Shown: positions 31,831 to 43,209 of the stretch, in pieces | Numbering within the stretch: position 1 is the first letter of the stretch | How the letters are laid out: each line of letters begins with the position of its first letter | NCBI GenBank assembly: GCA_023362775.1 | Contig: JALMGJ010000012.1 | Coordinates: 24,769,001 to 24,833,000 of the forward strand | Origin: Charina bottae | Lineage: Eukaryota; Chordata; Lepidosauria; Squamata; Charinaidae | Direction of reading: 5' to 3' | Length of the DNA: 64,000 nt | The notes under the pieces: model-generated | Database searches by the model: none | What the model saw: only the letters and a program-made list of their open reading frames with translations | Told to the model about the DNA's origin: nothing | Translations under genes and position numbers: made by a program

Positions 31831-33433
31831 TAATGACGTAGTTAAAATCTAGGAATGGCAAAGAAATTGAAAATGTAAAGTGATGGTAATCAGAATTTCA
31901 GTTTATATCCTGCCTTTTTTTTCCAAAAGCCACCCCCCCCCCGCCCCAAGTTTGCCCACAATGCATAGAAGGGAACTGAGAGTTTGCCTCAAAGACCGCA
32001 TCCAATCAGAGGAATTGTTGTTCAAGAGTCAAAATATTGGAATTTGTTCATTCCATTTCCTTAATAAGGGAAAATTGTTTTTACAAGTGATAGGCAATCT
32101 TAGAACAAGCCAGTAACAGCTGATAGAATTAAATCAGCTTTCTGCAATGACAACTGTGAATAAGACTTTGGAGGGGGAGGGAATACTAGTCAGCTAATAA
32201 TTATGCAAGGAAGTGTGCCTGGTAGTTCCTGGATAGAGGACAAAAGATGAGTGGGAAGAAGATATCTCAGGCGTGATAAGGAAGGTGGCATTCAAAATGC
32301 AAGGCCAAAGGAAGGAGTAAAGATGTGAACCAGAGCACTGAAAAGACAATTGAGTCTTGAGGACGTGACAGGAATATGCAGTGGGGAGGACTGCAAAGGG
32401 CTTTTCTCGCTGTTCCAGATCAGCAGTGTGAGAGATTACACTGTTTGTCTCCTAGCACATTAAAGAAATCCTTTAGCAGACTTCTGCAGAACAGACTGGG
32501 AGATTAAAAAGAACAGTCATGTGGAAGGGAATAAGAATGAAAGAAGCAAACCAAAGATGCTTTTTGGGTGTGAGATATCTATTTGTATATTTTGATTATA
32601 AATCAAAGTACAAACAAAGAAATAAGTCCTGCATTCCCCCCCCCCCTTGGCTAGCATGCATCAGCATTTCAAGCCACCTTCCTTTTGGTATTATTCATGT
32701 GTTGGACTACAATGCCCATGATTTCATTTGATGGTGGCTGATGCAGGATACTAATTTTGAAAAGGCTGATTCCAAGGCCTGATCCCAATGCTTGTAAAGC
32801 CAACTGCCTCCCCACCTTTGCTCCTCTGTCCTCTGCTTTTGATTTGATTTGTTCTTCGACAGATGAATATAGGATGAATGGGACTCTCTCCATGTGTCTT
32901 TCTGATTTGAAAAATAAATGCATTTCTGACAAACTGGAAAAGGTGGGGGAAGCGTCAGCTTTTGTTTGTCGCTCTTAAGAGAATCTATCAGGATTCATGA
33001 ATAGAGCATGGATATTCAGATGCAAGAAATAAAAAGGGGTATTGTATCTGTCCAAAGGGAGGTAGCAGATCCACAAAGCAACAGTCTTATCTTTGCTTCC
33101 CTATGATAAAATGATTGTCTCCCAGCAGGTATTTGCTTTAAATATGAAGCACATCTTTCCCTCTGCACCTGCTAAACAGTTTGTACATTATGTATTCTTG
33201 GCAGTCTTGGAATGAGATCAGCATCACATGTTACAAGATTTGCATCTGTTCTCCTTGGCTGGCAGTCTTGGCCTTAATCTCACTTTGATCTACGTTGTAA
33301 ATGTGTAAGTATTGAACAAAAAACACAAAAGTGGCATGTTTGGGGATGGAAGTCTGGGGATGTGGAACAGATGAATGATTCCTGATTAGGTAAAATCTTC
33401 CCCCCCCCCTTCCCAGGCCATTACCCAATAATA
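31831..33433. other. Unassigned sequence
   Basis: About 1.6 kb with poly-C runs at 31934 and 32636 and no recognisable gene. At 32700 gttggactacaatgcccatg is a small MITE-like remnant. Confidence 0.42.
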
Positions 33434-33690
33434 CAGAGCTTTCCAAACTTTTCATGTTGGTGACACACTTTTTAGACATGCATCATTTTGCGACACACTC
33501 TTACAGCAGGGCACAAGGCAGGCACTAGGACCTGCGTGGAATCACAGCAGGTTTGAAGGCAGCAAGGCACAAGGCAGGCACTAGGACCTGCGTGGAATCC
33601 TGTAAGGGCTCGGAGGCAGCAGCAGCTGCCGCAACACACCCAGACACTGCAGCCGACACACTAATGTGTCGCGACACACAGTTTGGAAAT
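33434..33690. mobile_element. hAT-type MITE, second copy of the 11612 family
   Basis: It starts cagagctttccaaactttt and shares internal gacacactcttacagcaggg and cactaggacctg blocks with 11612-11901. It ends with gcgacacacagtttggaaa. The terminal few bases at the right are altered, and I see no convincing 8-bp duplication. Confidence 0.8.
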
Positions 33691-33719
33691 ACATAGATTT
33701 GGCTTTCTATATGACCCTG

Positions 33720-34098
33720 TGACTTTTCAGATCAGTTGTGGCAAATGATCCAGAGGGTGGCCTGCGAAGTCTTCACAACTATATTATTGCAAGTAGGAAA
33801 CAGACCATGACCTAGATGGGAAGCCAACTGATATTTACAAAGGCCAAGTAAGATATGGCTTTGTCTTTTTCAAAAATTAAATAACAGTTTCTGCATCTTG
33901 CCATACTCTACAAAAGCAGACTTGCAGGGACTGCTGAATCATAATTCACCAGTTGGCAACGCTGGCTGGTCTGTAGGTAAAGTTCAACCACATCTGGAAA
34001 GTCACCCATTGTCCAAATCTGGGACACAAATGCTGCAGGAGCAGAGCAGAGTATGGCAAGATGCAAAAACTGTATTTTAAAGTTATTTTTTTAAAGCC
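33720..34098. other. Unassigned sequence
   Basis: No gene or repeat recognised. A short frame at 33898-34080 is featureless. Confidence 0.4.
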
Positions 34099-34196
34099 AC
34101 AACAATATGTATTGACGAAGGCTTTCACGGCCGGAGTTCGATAGTTGTTGTGGGTCTTCCGGGCTGTGTGGCCGTGTTCTGGAAGTTTTGGTTCCT

Positions 34197-34231
34197 AACG
34201 TTTCGCCAGCATCTGTGGCCAGCATCTTCAG
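34197..34231 (-). ncRNA. Hammerhead ribozyme-like motif, minus strand
   Basis: On the minus strand the order is CUGAAGA, a stem II segment, then CGAAACGUU. This fits the type I hammerhead core CUGANGA - stem II - GAAA - stem III. The stem III part would be the short ACGU palindrome used by dimeric hammerheads. The stem II strands (gctggc and gctggc) are not well complementary in this copy, so self-cleavage is doubtful. Confidence 0.5.
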
Positions 34232-34244
34232 AGGATGATGATCT

Positions 34245-34279
34245 CTGAAGATGCTGGCCACAGATGCTGGCGAAACGTT
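34245..34279 (+). ncRNA. Hammerhead ribozyme-like motif, plus strand
   Basis: Mirror copy of 34197-34231. CUGAAGA at 34245-34251 and GAAACGUU at 34272-34279. Flanking ucu and agg can form part of stem I. The two motifs face each other in the inverted pair. Confidence 0.5.
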
Positions 34280-34507
34280 AGGAACCAAAACTTCCAGAAC
34301 ATGGCCACACAGGCCGGAAGACCCACAACAACCACAACAACAATATCTTTCTCTGCCTTTGAAATTGGCTTCCTATCCAGATCATGATCTGTTTTCCACC
34401 TGCAGTCATATAGTCATGAAGATGTCCTATTCTATTTCATTTTACATAAATGATATAAACAGCGTTTCTTTTCTCTCTCTTTCTCTAGCCGTGATGCAGC
34501 CCCAAAG

Positions 34508-34636
34508 TTCTAGATCAGTGTTTCTCAAACTTGGCAACTTTAAGATGTGTGGACTTCAACTCCCAGAATTCCCCAGCCAGCAAGTTGAAGTCCACACATC
34601 TTAAAGTTGCCGAGGGTGAGAAACACTGGTCTAGAT
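34508..34636. mobile_element. Short palindromic hAT-type MITE
   Basis: Element 34516-34628 (113 bp). It begins cagtgtttctcaaacttggc and ends gagaaacactg, and each half carries the complement of the other (gatgtgtggacttcaact and agttgaagtccacacatc). Flanks ttctagat and gtctagat are a 7-of-8 match for a hAT duplication. Related copies are at 41327 and, as a half, 29805. Confidence 0.85.
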
Positions 34637-34639
34637 CAA

Positions 34640-35258
34640 CAGACTGAGACTGGCACTTTACTGAGGCTCAGAATCCAAAAAGAGGGGAAATAAAAATCCT
34701 ATCTGTACTAAAAGTGCTTCGGATTTGGAGTTCAGGTAAATCTGAACTCTTAGCGGAGTCCTGGGCCATCTGCCCTTGGCATCCTAAAGAAAGCAATCAG
34801 CTCAACTGAATGAGCACTAAACCATGCAAATCTGAACAATTAGGAATAGGTGGCATTAGTTGACCCTACGGCCACACAGAAATGGCACCCCTCCAAAACG
34901 GAGCTGTTGAATTCCTACAGGTGACTATAGGGATAACCCCCCGCCCCCCACCTTTGCCTAAATTTTGGTGGCTGGAATGCTGTACCCATCGAAGTATGAC
35001 AAGAAGGAGGCAGTTCCCTCTTATAAATGCATGCATTCCTCCTTCCTTTCATCTCTTTGTAACTTCTAAGATTCTGTTCCTTGGGCCTTATCTAAGTTGC
35101 AAGAGATGGAGGGGGAAAATCTCAGGGATATTCCTGGAAGGACAAGGTGGTAGCCTTCACCCAATCACTTTGCTGCTGGTTATTAACAAAGGGAAACAAA
35201 ATGATGTGAATTTGCCCCAAAGATCTCTAAGGAATCAGCACAGGAATTACCTCTTTAT
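34640..35258. other. Unassigned sequence
   Basis: No gene or repeat recognised. The frame 34882-35280 has no conserved motif. Confidence 0.4.
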
Positions 35259-35425
35259 CAATCGAAGAGAATATTTGTAGCTCAGGGTTGAACTGTGGAG
35301 TCCTTGGTGCTCTCTGAGCCTTGTTGTTTTCTTGCAGACATTTCATTGCCAGGCTAGGCAACATCTTCAGTGCAAAAAGGGAGTGGGATTTGCTCTCTGT
35401 TTATATACCCTGGCTTGTCCTCTTT
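35259..35425 (-). mobile_element. Penelope-like element end, single unit
   Basis: On the plus strand it reads agctcagggttgaactgtgg, agtccttggtgctctctgag, then tttcattgccaggctaggca and acatcttcagtgc. The same unit recurs at 38509, 46987 and 57225. On the minus strand it contains a hammerhead-like core with CUGAAGA, complementary stem II strands (ttgcc and ggcaa) and GAAAUGUC. Confidence 0.65.
35335..35371 (-). ncRNA. Hammerhead ribozyme-like motif
   Basis: Minus-strand order: CUGAAGA, then ug, stem II ttgcc-tagcc-tggcaa, then u and GAAAUGUC followed by ugcaag. The core and stem II are both intact here, and flanking gca/tgc can pair as stem I. Compared with the ACGU type, stem III is AUGU, which weakens the palindrome. 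Confidence 0.55.
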
Positions 35426-36694
35426 ATCATAAAACATAAATGTTTTTAAGGTATGTAGGTTTGTACATTTGTGAAAGCCTTGCAGTGCACTAAGAAATGC
35501 TGTTGCATATGATTTAAATTAAAATGTTTTCCATTAACCCAGACAATTCTGATAATTCTTTGCAATACTTGGTACCACATACTTAATTCCATTACTGAAT
35601 TAATCAATTTTTTAGATTAAGACATTAAGCTCTTTTTTACCCAGGCAGCAATTACTGTTTTCCTGTTCCAACTTCCCCTTACCATTTATCTGGAAATCAC
35701 CTTAAAATGCTTGGGCACGCTGCAGTTTGTGAACCTTGATTCCTCCCAAATGCCTTTATATGCAACATGAGTCCAGAGGAAGTGGAGAAGTGAAATGCCA
35801 GTTGCAAGTGCAGCTAAGCCAAGTGTAGGACTGTGAAATTTATTAAGGATAATGGTTAGGGGAGGGGAATGGGTATTCTATTCTATTCTATTCTATTCTA
35901 TTCTATTCTATTCTATTCTATTCAGCTCTGAGTCACTTCCAAGTTTAAAAATACCAGAAAGAAGGTGCTGGTACCTGGGAATAGAGAAGAGCATTGACAC
36001 GAAGATGGAGGACCAGGACAGGAAAGAGGCAAACAGGCAACTGTGTTGAGACCCTGAGGGAGGACCTACACCTGATTTCTGATCCTTATGGTAACAATGC
36101 TTTCATCAGCTGTTACTTGTGTTCCTTTTTGTTCAGCAAAGCCAAGGATAGATTGTAGAACCTTCTGCTCTGTACCAGAATTCTGTGTTCTACAGCTTCA
36201 TGTCCTGAAACCATAAGCTCCTTTCTTCCTTGTATTCCAAAACATGGCAATGGGACAATTGACACAACAGGGATTGCCAAGTTTTCAAGTTGCTTTGCCA
36301 CTACCAACACCATCTTGTGTGGCTCAACAGAAGCTGTGCAGGATGGGTACCAAAAGCATGGACCTTGCACCCTCTCAGGTAACGCAGCTTCAAAGTCCAA
36401 TGAAACTAACAGAGAAGCTCTCAATTCTGGAAGTGGAATGTGTGCCCAGCTTTCAATTCATTGAATTCATCTGCATTCCAGGGTATACAGAACTCTGCCC
36501 CTTTTGATATTTTTTGCTCGATACCATTCCCTGACTGATGGATTGGTTACTTCTAACAGTACATCTTCTATATCACTGCTGTAGTTTTCCAATTTTTCAG
36601 AAGACAACTTTCAGAAGTCTCACCCAGCATGGATGCTATTAACCCACATTTAAGAATTCAACTCCACAGGTATAAGATGGGCGATATCTGGTAC
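35426..36694. other. Unassigned sequence with a (TTCTA)n tract
   Basis: No gene recognised. The pentanucleotide run ttctattctattcta (35874-35923) contains about ten units. The frame 36113-36424 on the minus strand shows no family features. Confidence 0.5.
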
Positions 36695-37262
36695 TCGTGA
36701 AAAATATATTAGAATAACAGTTGGTTACAAACTGAACAAGATTCTGCAGTGGGATGTAATCATTTTTCTTCATTCTGCTCTGGTCAGATCCCACCTTGAA
36801 CACTGTCTCCGGTTCTGGGTATTATACTTTAAGAAGGATTCAGAGAAGTTGGAAGAGGTTCAGAGAAGGGCAGCCAAGCTGGGAACTAGAAACTAAGCCC
36901 TATGAAGAAAGACTGAAGAAGCTGGGTATGTTTAGCCTTGAGAAAATATAACTGAAGGGTAATATGATATCACTCTTCAAATACTTGGAAGGACATCACA
37001 GAGAAATCTGTTGAGCCAAAGTGCAGAACACAGTATAACAGATTTATAGCAGATGTTGACTGAATGTTAGAAGAAACTTTCTAACAGCCCTTCAACAGTG
37101 GAACCAATTACCCAGAGAGGTTGTGAGATCTTCTTCACTGGATGTGTTCAAGTAGAGGCTAGATATCTATCTGTCGTGGATGCTTTCTAATGTTTTCCCG
37201 CACTGAGGAAGGGGTTAGATTCAGCAGCTTTAATTGTCCCTTTCTGTTCTATGATTCTAACA
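36695..37262 (+). mobile_element. CR1 LINE 3' region
   Basis: Contains the CR1 blocks gctctggtcagatcccacct, gaggttcagagaagggcagc and actaagccctatgaagaaag, and ends gttctatgattctaa, the CR1 terminal octamer type. Remains of the ORF2 C-terminus (RRAAKLG; YEERLKKLGMFSLEKI) are broken by stops. 5'-truncated and old. Confidence 0.85.
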
Positions 37263-37384
37263 TATCTGGAAGGATCCAAGTCAGGAAAGGATGCTACAGA
37301 ATTTGTAGAAACATCTCTGTCACCTTGGGTTCTCTTCATTTCACCAGGTTCATTCCACTTTCCTAACCTAATTCTTATCAGTTA

Positions 37385-37690
37385 TCAAGTATCTATCTAT
37401 AGCTATCCATTTATCCATCCATCCATCCATCCATCTCTATCTATCTCTATCTGACTTATATGGCCACCCATCTTAAGAAACACAGTTCTGGGCAGCTCAC
37501 AACAATTGTATAAAACCAAACATCATTAAAAAACAATAAAAACAAAAAGCAATAAAACCTGGCACCAGAACCAATCTCTTTCAATGCAGCCAACACCACT
37601 ATCTTCAGGCTCCAACCTCACCCTACCCCTCACTTAGGGTAACAGACAGCTCTTTAAGGTCTTCTGGAAGGTTAGGGGTTTGGGGGTTTG
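37385..37690 (-). mobile_element. L2/CR1-group LINE 3' end
   Basis: A (CCAT)n/(CTAT)n microsatellite is followed on the plus strand by atatggccacccatcttaag, ttctgggcagctcacaacaa, the aaacaataaaaacaaaaagc block, and gtcttctggaaggttag from the coding end. This is the reverse complement of an L2-type 3' UTR with its simple-repeat tail. Confidence 0.65.
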
Positions 37691-37966
37691 GTGCTATACT
37701 GTCCCAACTTAATGCCCTATCCATATTTGTTCCATTGCCCATATTTTTAATCTTTGCCTATGAAGTTGATTCATATCCATATTTTTAACCTTTGTCCATA
37801 AGGCTGATTCATCAGAAATCAGATGCTCTTCATCTCTTAATGCCTTCCTCAGTGGTCAGTTTCTCAACATAGTCTACTCAGAAGACAATTTGATTCCTAC
37901 TCTTGCAGCATAGAGGGCTGCTCAACTAACTCTCAGGGCTGGTGCTTTCAACTTCAAGAAGGGTTT

Positions 37967-38212
37967 TGTTAACCCATAGCTTTCCAAACTGTGTGTCGCG
38001 ACAGTTTAGTGTGTTGCGACACACAGTTTGGTGTGTCGCAAGACAACCCGGAAGCGGCGGTGCGGGCGCGCATGGCGGGGGCGCGCACAGCGGCACCACC
38101 ATGAATGCCGCCACATGCCCCCCGCGCTGCCGCCATGCACGCCCACGCACACGCCCCCGCCGCCGGTTGGTGTGTCGCCAATGGCGGCAGTTTGGAAAGC
38201 ACTGTGTTAACC
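37967..38212. mobile_element. hAT-type MITE, CpG-rich variant
   Basis: Element 37975-38204 (230 bp). It starts catagctttccaaactgtg and ends cggcagtttggaaagcactg, with a perfect 8-bp duplication tgttaacc at 37967-37974 and 38205-38212. The interior is rich in gtgtgtcgc motifs and CpG. It shares only the ends and the gtgtgtcgc motif with 11612-11901, so the interior has been replaced or rearranged. Confidence 0.9.
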
Positions 38213-38309
38213 CAAGGATCAGATCATGTTTTTCCTCTTCCCCATGTGTCAGCCATTCATGGTAGTCCAGACAAGAAGCACAAACCATGAGTACTAACAC
38301 TACCTTTAT

Positions 38310-38470
38310 TGTAAGGTTACAGGAACAGAATCTTGCAAGTCTGAAAGCACTTCTCCCCTCCTTTACTTTCACTTTCCAGAAAACTAGGGAGGCCCCTTTT
38401 CCTTCGGTGTGCTGACATACCTTTTGCATGATGGTTGTCTAGGCTGCGGCTCTTCCTTCTATCTCCCAAG
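38310..38470. repeat. Unclassified interspersed repeat (also at 52490-52710)
   Basis: Blocks cagaatcttgcaagtctgaa, cttctcccctcctttacttt, aactagggaggcccc and cttcctt...tctcccaaggtcattccc recur in the same order at 52530-52700. The cagaatcttgc phrase also occurs in the inverted repeat near 10695. The family is unknown to me, possibly a solo LTR fragment. Confidence 0.5.
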
Positions 38471-38508
38471 GTCATTCCCACAGACAATGACACCATGGAA
38501 GAGAATCT

Positions 38509-38660
38509 GTCGCTCAGGGTTGAACTGTGGAGTCCTTGGTGCTCTCCGAGTTTGGTTGTTTGCTTGCAGACTAGTGCACTGAAGATGTTGCCTAGTCGGG
38601 CAAAGAACTGTCTAGAAGCAAACAACCGAGCACAGAGAGCACCAAGGACTCCACAATTAC
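38509..38660. mobile_element. Penelope-like element ends, collapsed inverted pair
   Basis: The left arm (38509-38572) is the minus-strand unit cgctcagggttgaactgtgg ... tttgcttgcaga. The right arm (38573-38657) is the plus-strand unit from gtgcactgaagatgttgcct to caccaaggactccacaatt. The join falls in the ribozyme region, so the left arm has lost its core. The right-arm core (CUGAAGA ... GAACUGUC) has a changed GAAA box. Confidence 0.6.
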
Positions 38661-40207
38661 ACCATACTTTTTCAAGCAGTATATTGATTGTGCCTATAGT
38701 GGTATCTGCCTCTAAGTCACTATCTCCCAGGATAAAAGAAAGAGCTGTGGTCAGAACCACATACAAGAAAATGCACTGAAACTAAGACGAAGGAAAAGTG
38801 GGAGATAAATGGTTAATTATTTTGCTTCTCACTCATGCCTTTAATTTGTAACTCCTATCCTTGTGAATGTCATAAGAAAAGTGAAAGCTTAACCCTTTGG
38901 GTCTATCCCTTAGAGTTTGCCACTTGGTGTTTTGATTAAATGATCCCGAAGTTACAATTTTTGCCAACCATCTTCCCCAAAAATGTCTTCAGTCATTGGG
39001 ATTTGAAAAATGCATGCCACAGATGGAACACAGGAGGACCAAACCTTCCATGAGTTGGAGCCACATAGATGTTCATGCAAGAGTGGGCGTTTCCCATGGC
39101 TTGGCTTTCAAGCTCCCTTGGGTTACACCTGTCACAGAGGACTTGGCAGTCTGCAATTGCCACTAATGGACTAAATGGCACTGTTGACTGCACCAGTGGC
39201 ATCTTTGCGGCCTCATTCCCTCCCTGCCTCCCCATACGCTAATATGATGCTAAATGATGTGCAATGAATGCGAGCCTTGCCTGTTGCCAGCAGCAGAGCT
39301 GCCACCGGTGGGTAATATAACCCACCCCATAATCGCCTGATCTCTGGTCTCTGACAGCTCTCTTGCACTCAGGCAAGCTGCAATTGCTCTCCTTCCCCGC
39401 TCTTGATTATGCATGCTGCACTTAGTATTCTGAGCCACACTCCTCATAAGATGAGTGTCAGCCTTTCTTTAGAAAAGAAAAGGAAGATGATAAAGAAAAA
39501 AAGAGAGAGGGAGAGCGCCAGCCTTTCTGCTTCAGCACGTTGTTTAAATTGGAAAACTAAAGTAACTCAGCAGAACATGAAATTTACAACACCCCAAACA
39601 GCATGGTTGCAATAAATATAAGATTTCGTCCGGATACATCCCAGCATCGCAGCTTTCTTGGCTTCGGCACGGTAATGGAAGAAGGAAAAAGAAAAAGAAT
39701 TATTCAGATGGTGATTGAGCACATACTGTATCCCTGCTCATTATTTCACATCAGCAACTATGTGACTGACAAGCAAAATATCTTTAAAAACGTAGTTGGA
39801 TTCTAAACAAATTAGCCTCTTTTCAAATTCGTAGGGTTTGTTTGGGTTTGTTTCCACTTTTTGCCCCTCCTCAAGAACTCACACGTTGTTTAATTTTGCT
39901 GTTGCGAGATACCCACACTTGATAGTGGCTTCATAATTTGCTTAATTACTATTTATCTGCTCTTGGGGCGTTACTCATTCAAACTTTAATAAGGAATTGT
40001 TAAAGAACAATCCCATCCTGAGATGATTTTTCTCCTGCCTTTAGTCTTTGACACAGTTGATCTTATTACATAATTACTCGTATTATAAATTTGAAACGTG
40101 CACTGTGAAATTGTAAGAGCATATTTAATAAATGTAGATAAGCAGCAATATTTCAAACGGAGCCACGTTTTCCATTCTGTAAAATAAAGTGAATATTTAG
40201 AGTATCG
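38661..40207. other. Repeat-poor interval
   Basis: About 1.5 kb without recognisable repeats or genes. The 39830-40205 part is AT-rich and complex, with homeodomain-like taatta cores (tgcttaattactatt). It is a candidate conserved non-coding region, which I infer only from its texture and lack of repeats. The minus frame 39986-40231 has no known features. Confidence 0.4.
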
Positions 40208-40555
40208 TAATATGATTTTGTATGGGGGCACAATGGCTCAGTGGTTAAGACGCCAGGCTTGTCGATCGGAAGGTCGGCGGTTCGAGACCCGAGCGCCACG
40301 TGACAGAGTGAGCTCCCGCACTCACCCCAGCTCTTGCCAACCTAGCAATTCAAAAGCATGCAAATGCAAGTAGATAAATAGGTACCACTTCGGTGGGAAG
40401 GTAACAGCGTTCCACGCGTGTCATGCTGGCCACATGAGTGCAGAAGCATCTTCGGATAACGCTGGCTCTTTGGCTAAGAAACGGAGATGAGCACCGGCCC
40501 CTACAGTTGGACACGACTGTGCAGGGGAAAACCTTTACCTTAATACGATTTTGTA
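40208..40555 (+). mobile_element. Sauria SINE, full length, with duplication
   Basis: Element 40223-40540 with A box tggctcagtggttaagacgc, B box ggttcgagaccc, the ggtaccacttcggtggg body, gttggacacgactg and a cctttacct end. The flanking taatatgattttgta and taatacgattttgta (40208-40222 and 40541-40555) form a 15-bp duplication with one difference. Confidence 0.94.
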
Positions 40556-41318
40556 GCTTGTTTTACTCTACTCAGTTGCGATTCTTTTGTTTTGTTTTGT
40601 GGGTCAATGACTGAAATAAAATGACTGACCAAGTATTTAGAGTAAGCTGAGTTTATTTACATCGGCACATGTAGTGCTTACCCATTCATAATAGCACTTG
40701 CCCATTCATAATATAATTATTAGTGATAAGTGGGGGAAGGAATAAAACTTGGTAATATGAAGTGTTTCTTTTCAAATTCTGTCCAGCCTATCATAACTTC
40801 CTGCCCCATACGGCATGCCATACTTTCAGTCAATTTTCCGATGGTTTCCTTTGTCCTCAAACATCAGCATTTGGTGGGCAAACAAGCATTCTCAGTCCTC
40901 ACTGGGCTGTTCACAGAAATGCCTACTTATTTTGGGCTTTTGGTTCTAATGATTTTTGTCCAACTGCAAAACTTGAGGCTTTGGTATATCTGCGAATGCC
41001 TCTTTCCTTTGTGTGGGTGGCAATATCTGGTTGCATAACGATGGCACTGATGGCTGAATTTACAGAAAGAGAGGGGATGTTCTGTTCCCTGTTTGCTGCA
41101 TATATTTAGCAAATTTAAGGGTCTGAAGCGCTTCTCATATATTGCCTGTTTTGATTCCTAACAAGAGGCCGATAAAGGAAGAAAGAGTACTTCCACCCAA
41201 GGGCACCAGGGAGAGCTCCGAGGTGAACCACTCATCTAGGCTGCAGAAATCAACACAATTCGTAGATGGGAGCAAAGAGATACAGAAAATTCTAGCCCTT
41301 TGTTGCCATCTGGTGGCC
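40556..41318. other. Unassigned sequence
   Basis: No repeat recognised. Frames 40730-41038 and 40762-41109 overlap on the plus strand in different registers. Both lack recognisable domains, and I do not call them genes. Confidence 0.4.
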
Positions 41319-41455
41319 ATCTAGAGCACTGCTTTTTCAAACTTGGCGACCATAAGATGTGTGGACTTCAGCTCCCAGAATTCCCCAGCCAGCATTCTGG
41401 GAGTTGAAGTCCACACATCCTAAAGTTGCCAAGTTTGAAGAACACTGATCTAGAT
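41319..41455. mobile_element. Short palindromic hAT-type MITE
   Basis: Element 41327-41447 (121 bp), same family as 34516-34628. It contains agatgtgtggacttcagctc, an inverted gagttgaagtccacacatcc, and the right end aagaacactg. Flanks atctagag and atctagat match at 7 of 8 bases. Confidence 0.8.
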
Positions 41456-43209
41456 TTTGCAGCCCAGATATGATACTTCTATCTGACACAATCAGATTTG
41501 TTGAATATGTGAAACAAGGAGTAGGCAAAAAGGGGAGAGTGGCAGGGACCCTGTATCTGTAGGCCTGAAGGCAACCACCTTCCTCGCTTCATTAAATTTA
41601 TGGCACTGTTTCCTCGCAAGGACTTTTAGACCACTTTAAAAGCAGTTGTGGACATCTGTATTCCTATGACGTCAGCCATGTTGGACCATTGAGCCACTCT
41701 ACTTCCAGTTCAGCTCAGTACAGTTCAGATTATTTCAGAGCTAGTGTTTTCCTTTGTTGATTTGTTTTTTACTTCTTGCGGCTGTTTCCCCATTGGCATG
41801 AAAGCTTGCCTCGCCCCTTTTCTGGCTCCTGAACTTCAGGTTCTCTCAGGGGAATGCTTAACTTAACAGCTTTGCAGCTCCCCCTTTAGAATCAACCAGG
41901 GGGAGTGGTGAAGTCAGTAAGAGTTTTCTCTGGCCTCCTCTTCAGCATAGGATGAGGTGACACAGAAAATATTTTTATCCCTCTTCCTTTGTTTATTTTT
42001 GCATGGAGTCGCCATGAGGGGATTTTAGTTGCTGCCCTAAGTACCACAGCTCCTTGTGATCATCATTTCTGAGCCAGCAGAATCAGAGATAATCATAAGA
42101 TGCCTTATGTTTATCAATTGTTTCAATTGCTTCTGGGGAATTAGGGAATGAAAATAACAATAGTGTGGGAGTATTCTACAGCTTATCATCACCCTGCAAT
42201 GGATATAGACATTCCAAAGTCTACATGCAAGATTTTACATATGGATTTATTAGCCTTGCAGCTTAGTCGAATATGCTATGCCAAGATTTCCTTTTGCATC
42301 TCACTTACAAACACCCAGTGCCAGGCCCCTGCTGGGTACATTGCACAAATAATGCAGGGAAGCATGGATTGCATGTTTTCCAATAATTAAAGAGAGAAAG
42401 ATTATTAATGATGATGTAGATGATGATGAATATACCTGAACATGTAATAACAAGGAAAAAACAAAACCTTTGCATTTCAAAGCTTGCCATGCAATTTGGT
42501 TACCATCACCGGGATAAATTGCACATTGTTCTGCATTTTCCTATCACTATGAAATTCCTAGTCTTCTGCATAAAAGAACTGTTCCCTTTCTGGAGTTTCC
42601 AGAAACAACCTCACAGAGGATGGTTGCAATTCAAAGTGCCACCCTGCCGCAGGAAGTGACAGGTGCCTCTGATCTCCGAGATTATCTTGCTGTCATAAAT
42701 TATAATTGATAAGCAGATTTCCATTGTGGCAGGCTTCCCCCCACAAACTTCTGAGCAGCAGATGAGATGACATTTGTAGGCATCTATGCGTGAGTGTGTG
42801 TGTGTGTGTGAGAGAGAGAGAGTGAGAGTGGAGGGTGGTGATAAGGAGACAGTGATGACTCCAGATGGTTAAAACCTTCCAAAAAGGATGGGAGACTGAC
42901 AAATCTGCAGTAGCGTTTTAAAAAGGAAGGGAGAATGTTTGGGGGAGGGGGTAAATGAGTTTAAGGAAAGAAATCACCCTCTTCCTTCCTCTGTAGCATG
43001 CTTTCCTCCCTCCGCACTCTTCCCTTTTTAAAAATGCCTCTTTCATCTGATAGTAAGCTCAAGTAGAGAATGTCAACATAATTGACGTGAAAGCAGGACA
43101 TCTCTGGAGAACCCCTGAGCTTTACATGCACACAAATTTTAGAAGGCGAAGAACAAAAGAAAAGTTTGGCAACTTCCACTAGTTTAAAATGCAGCAGTGA
43201 GGCTGCTAA
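41456..43209. other. Repeat-poor interval
   Basis: About 1.75 kb with no gene recognised. The 42120-42560 part is complex, AT-rich sequence with tccaataattaaag and similar cores, again a candidate conserved non-coding element by appearance only. A (TG)n(AG)n tract lies at 42791-42832. Confidence 0.4.

Larger units (their letters stand above)
34099..34346. mobile_element. Penelope-like element ends, inverted pair, with duplication
   Basis: A 228-bp insertion (34109-34336) made of two copies of one short unit in opposite orientation. The arms pair almost perfectly from about 34145-34232 with 34243-34330, separated by ~10 bases. A perfect 10-bp duplication acaacaatat flanks it (34099-34108 and 34337-34346). 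Each arm carries a hammerhead-type core. I assign it to Penelope-like retroelements because their terminal repeats are known to hold such ribozymes and to occur in inverted arrangements. No reverse transcriptase is present. Confidence 0.65.

Noticed and set aside
37926..38429. 167-residue minus frame
   Set aside because: Runs through a CpG-rich hAT MITE with clear ends and duplication; no domain.
40730..41109. Two overlapping plus-strand frames as a candidate small gene
   Set aside because: Different registers of the same DNA, no domain, no splice or start context that favours either.
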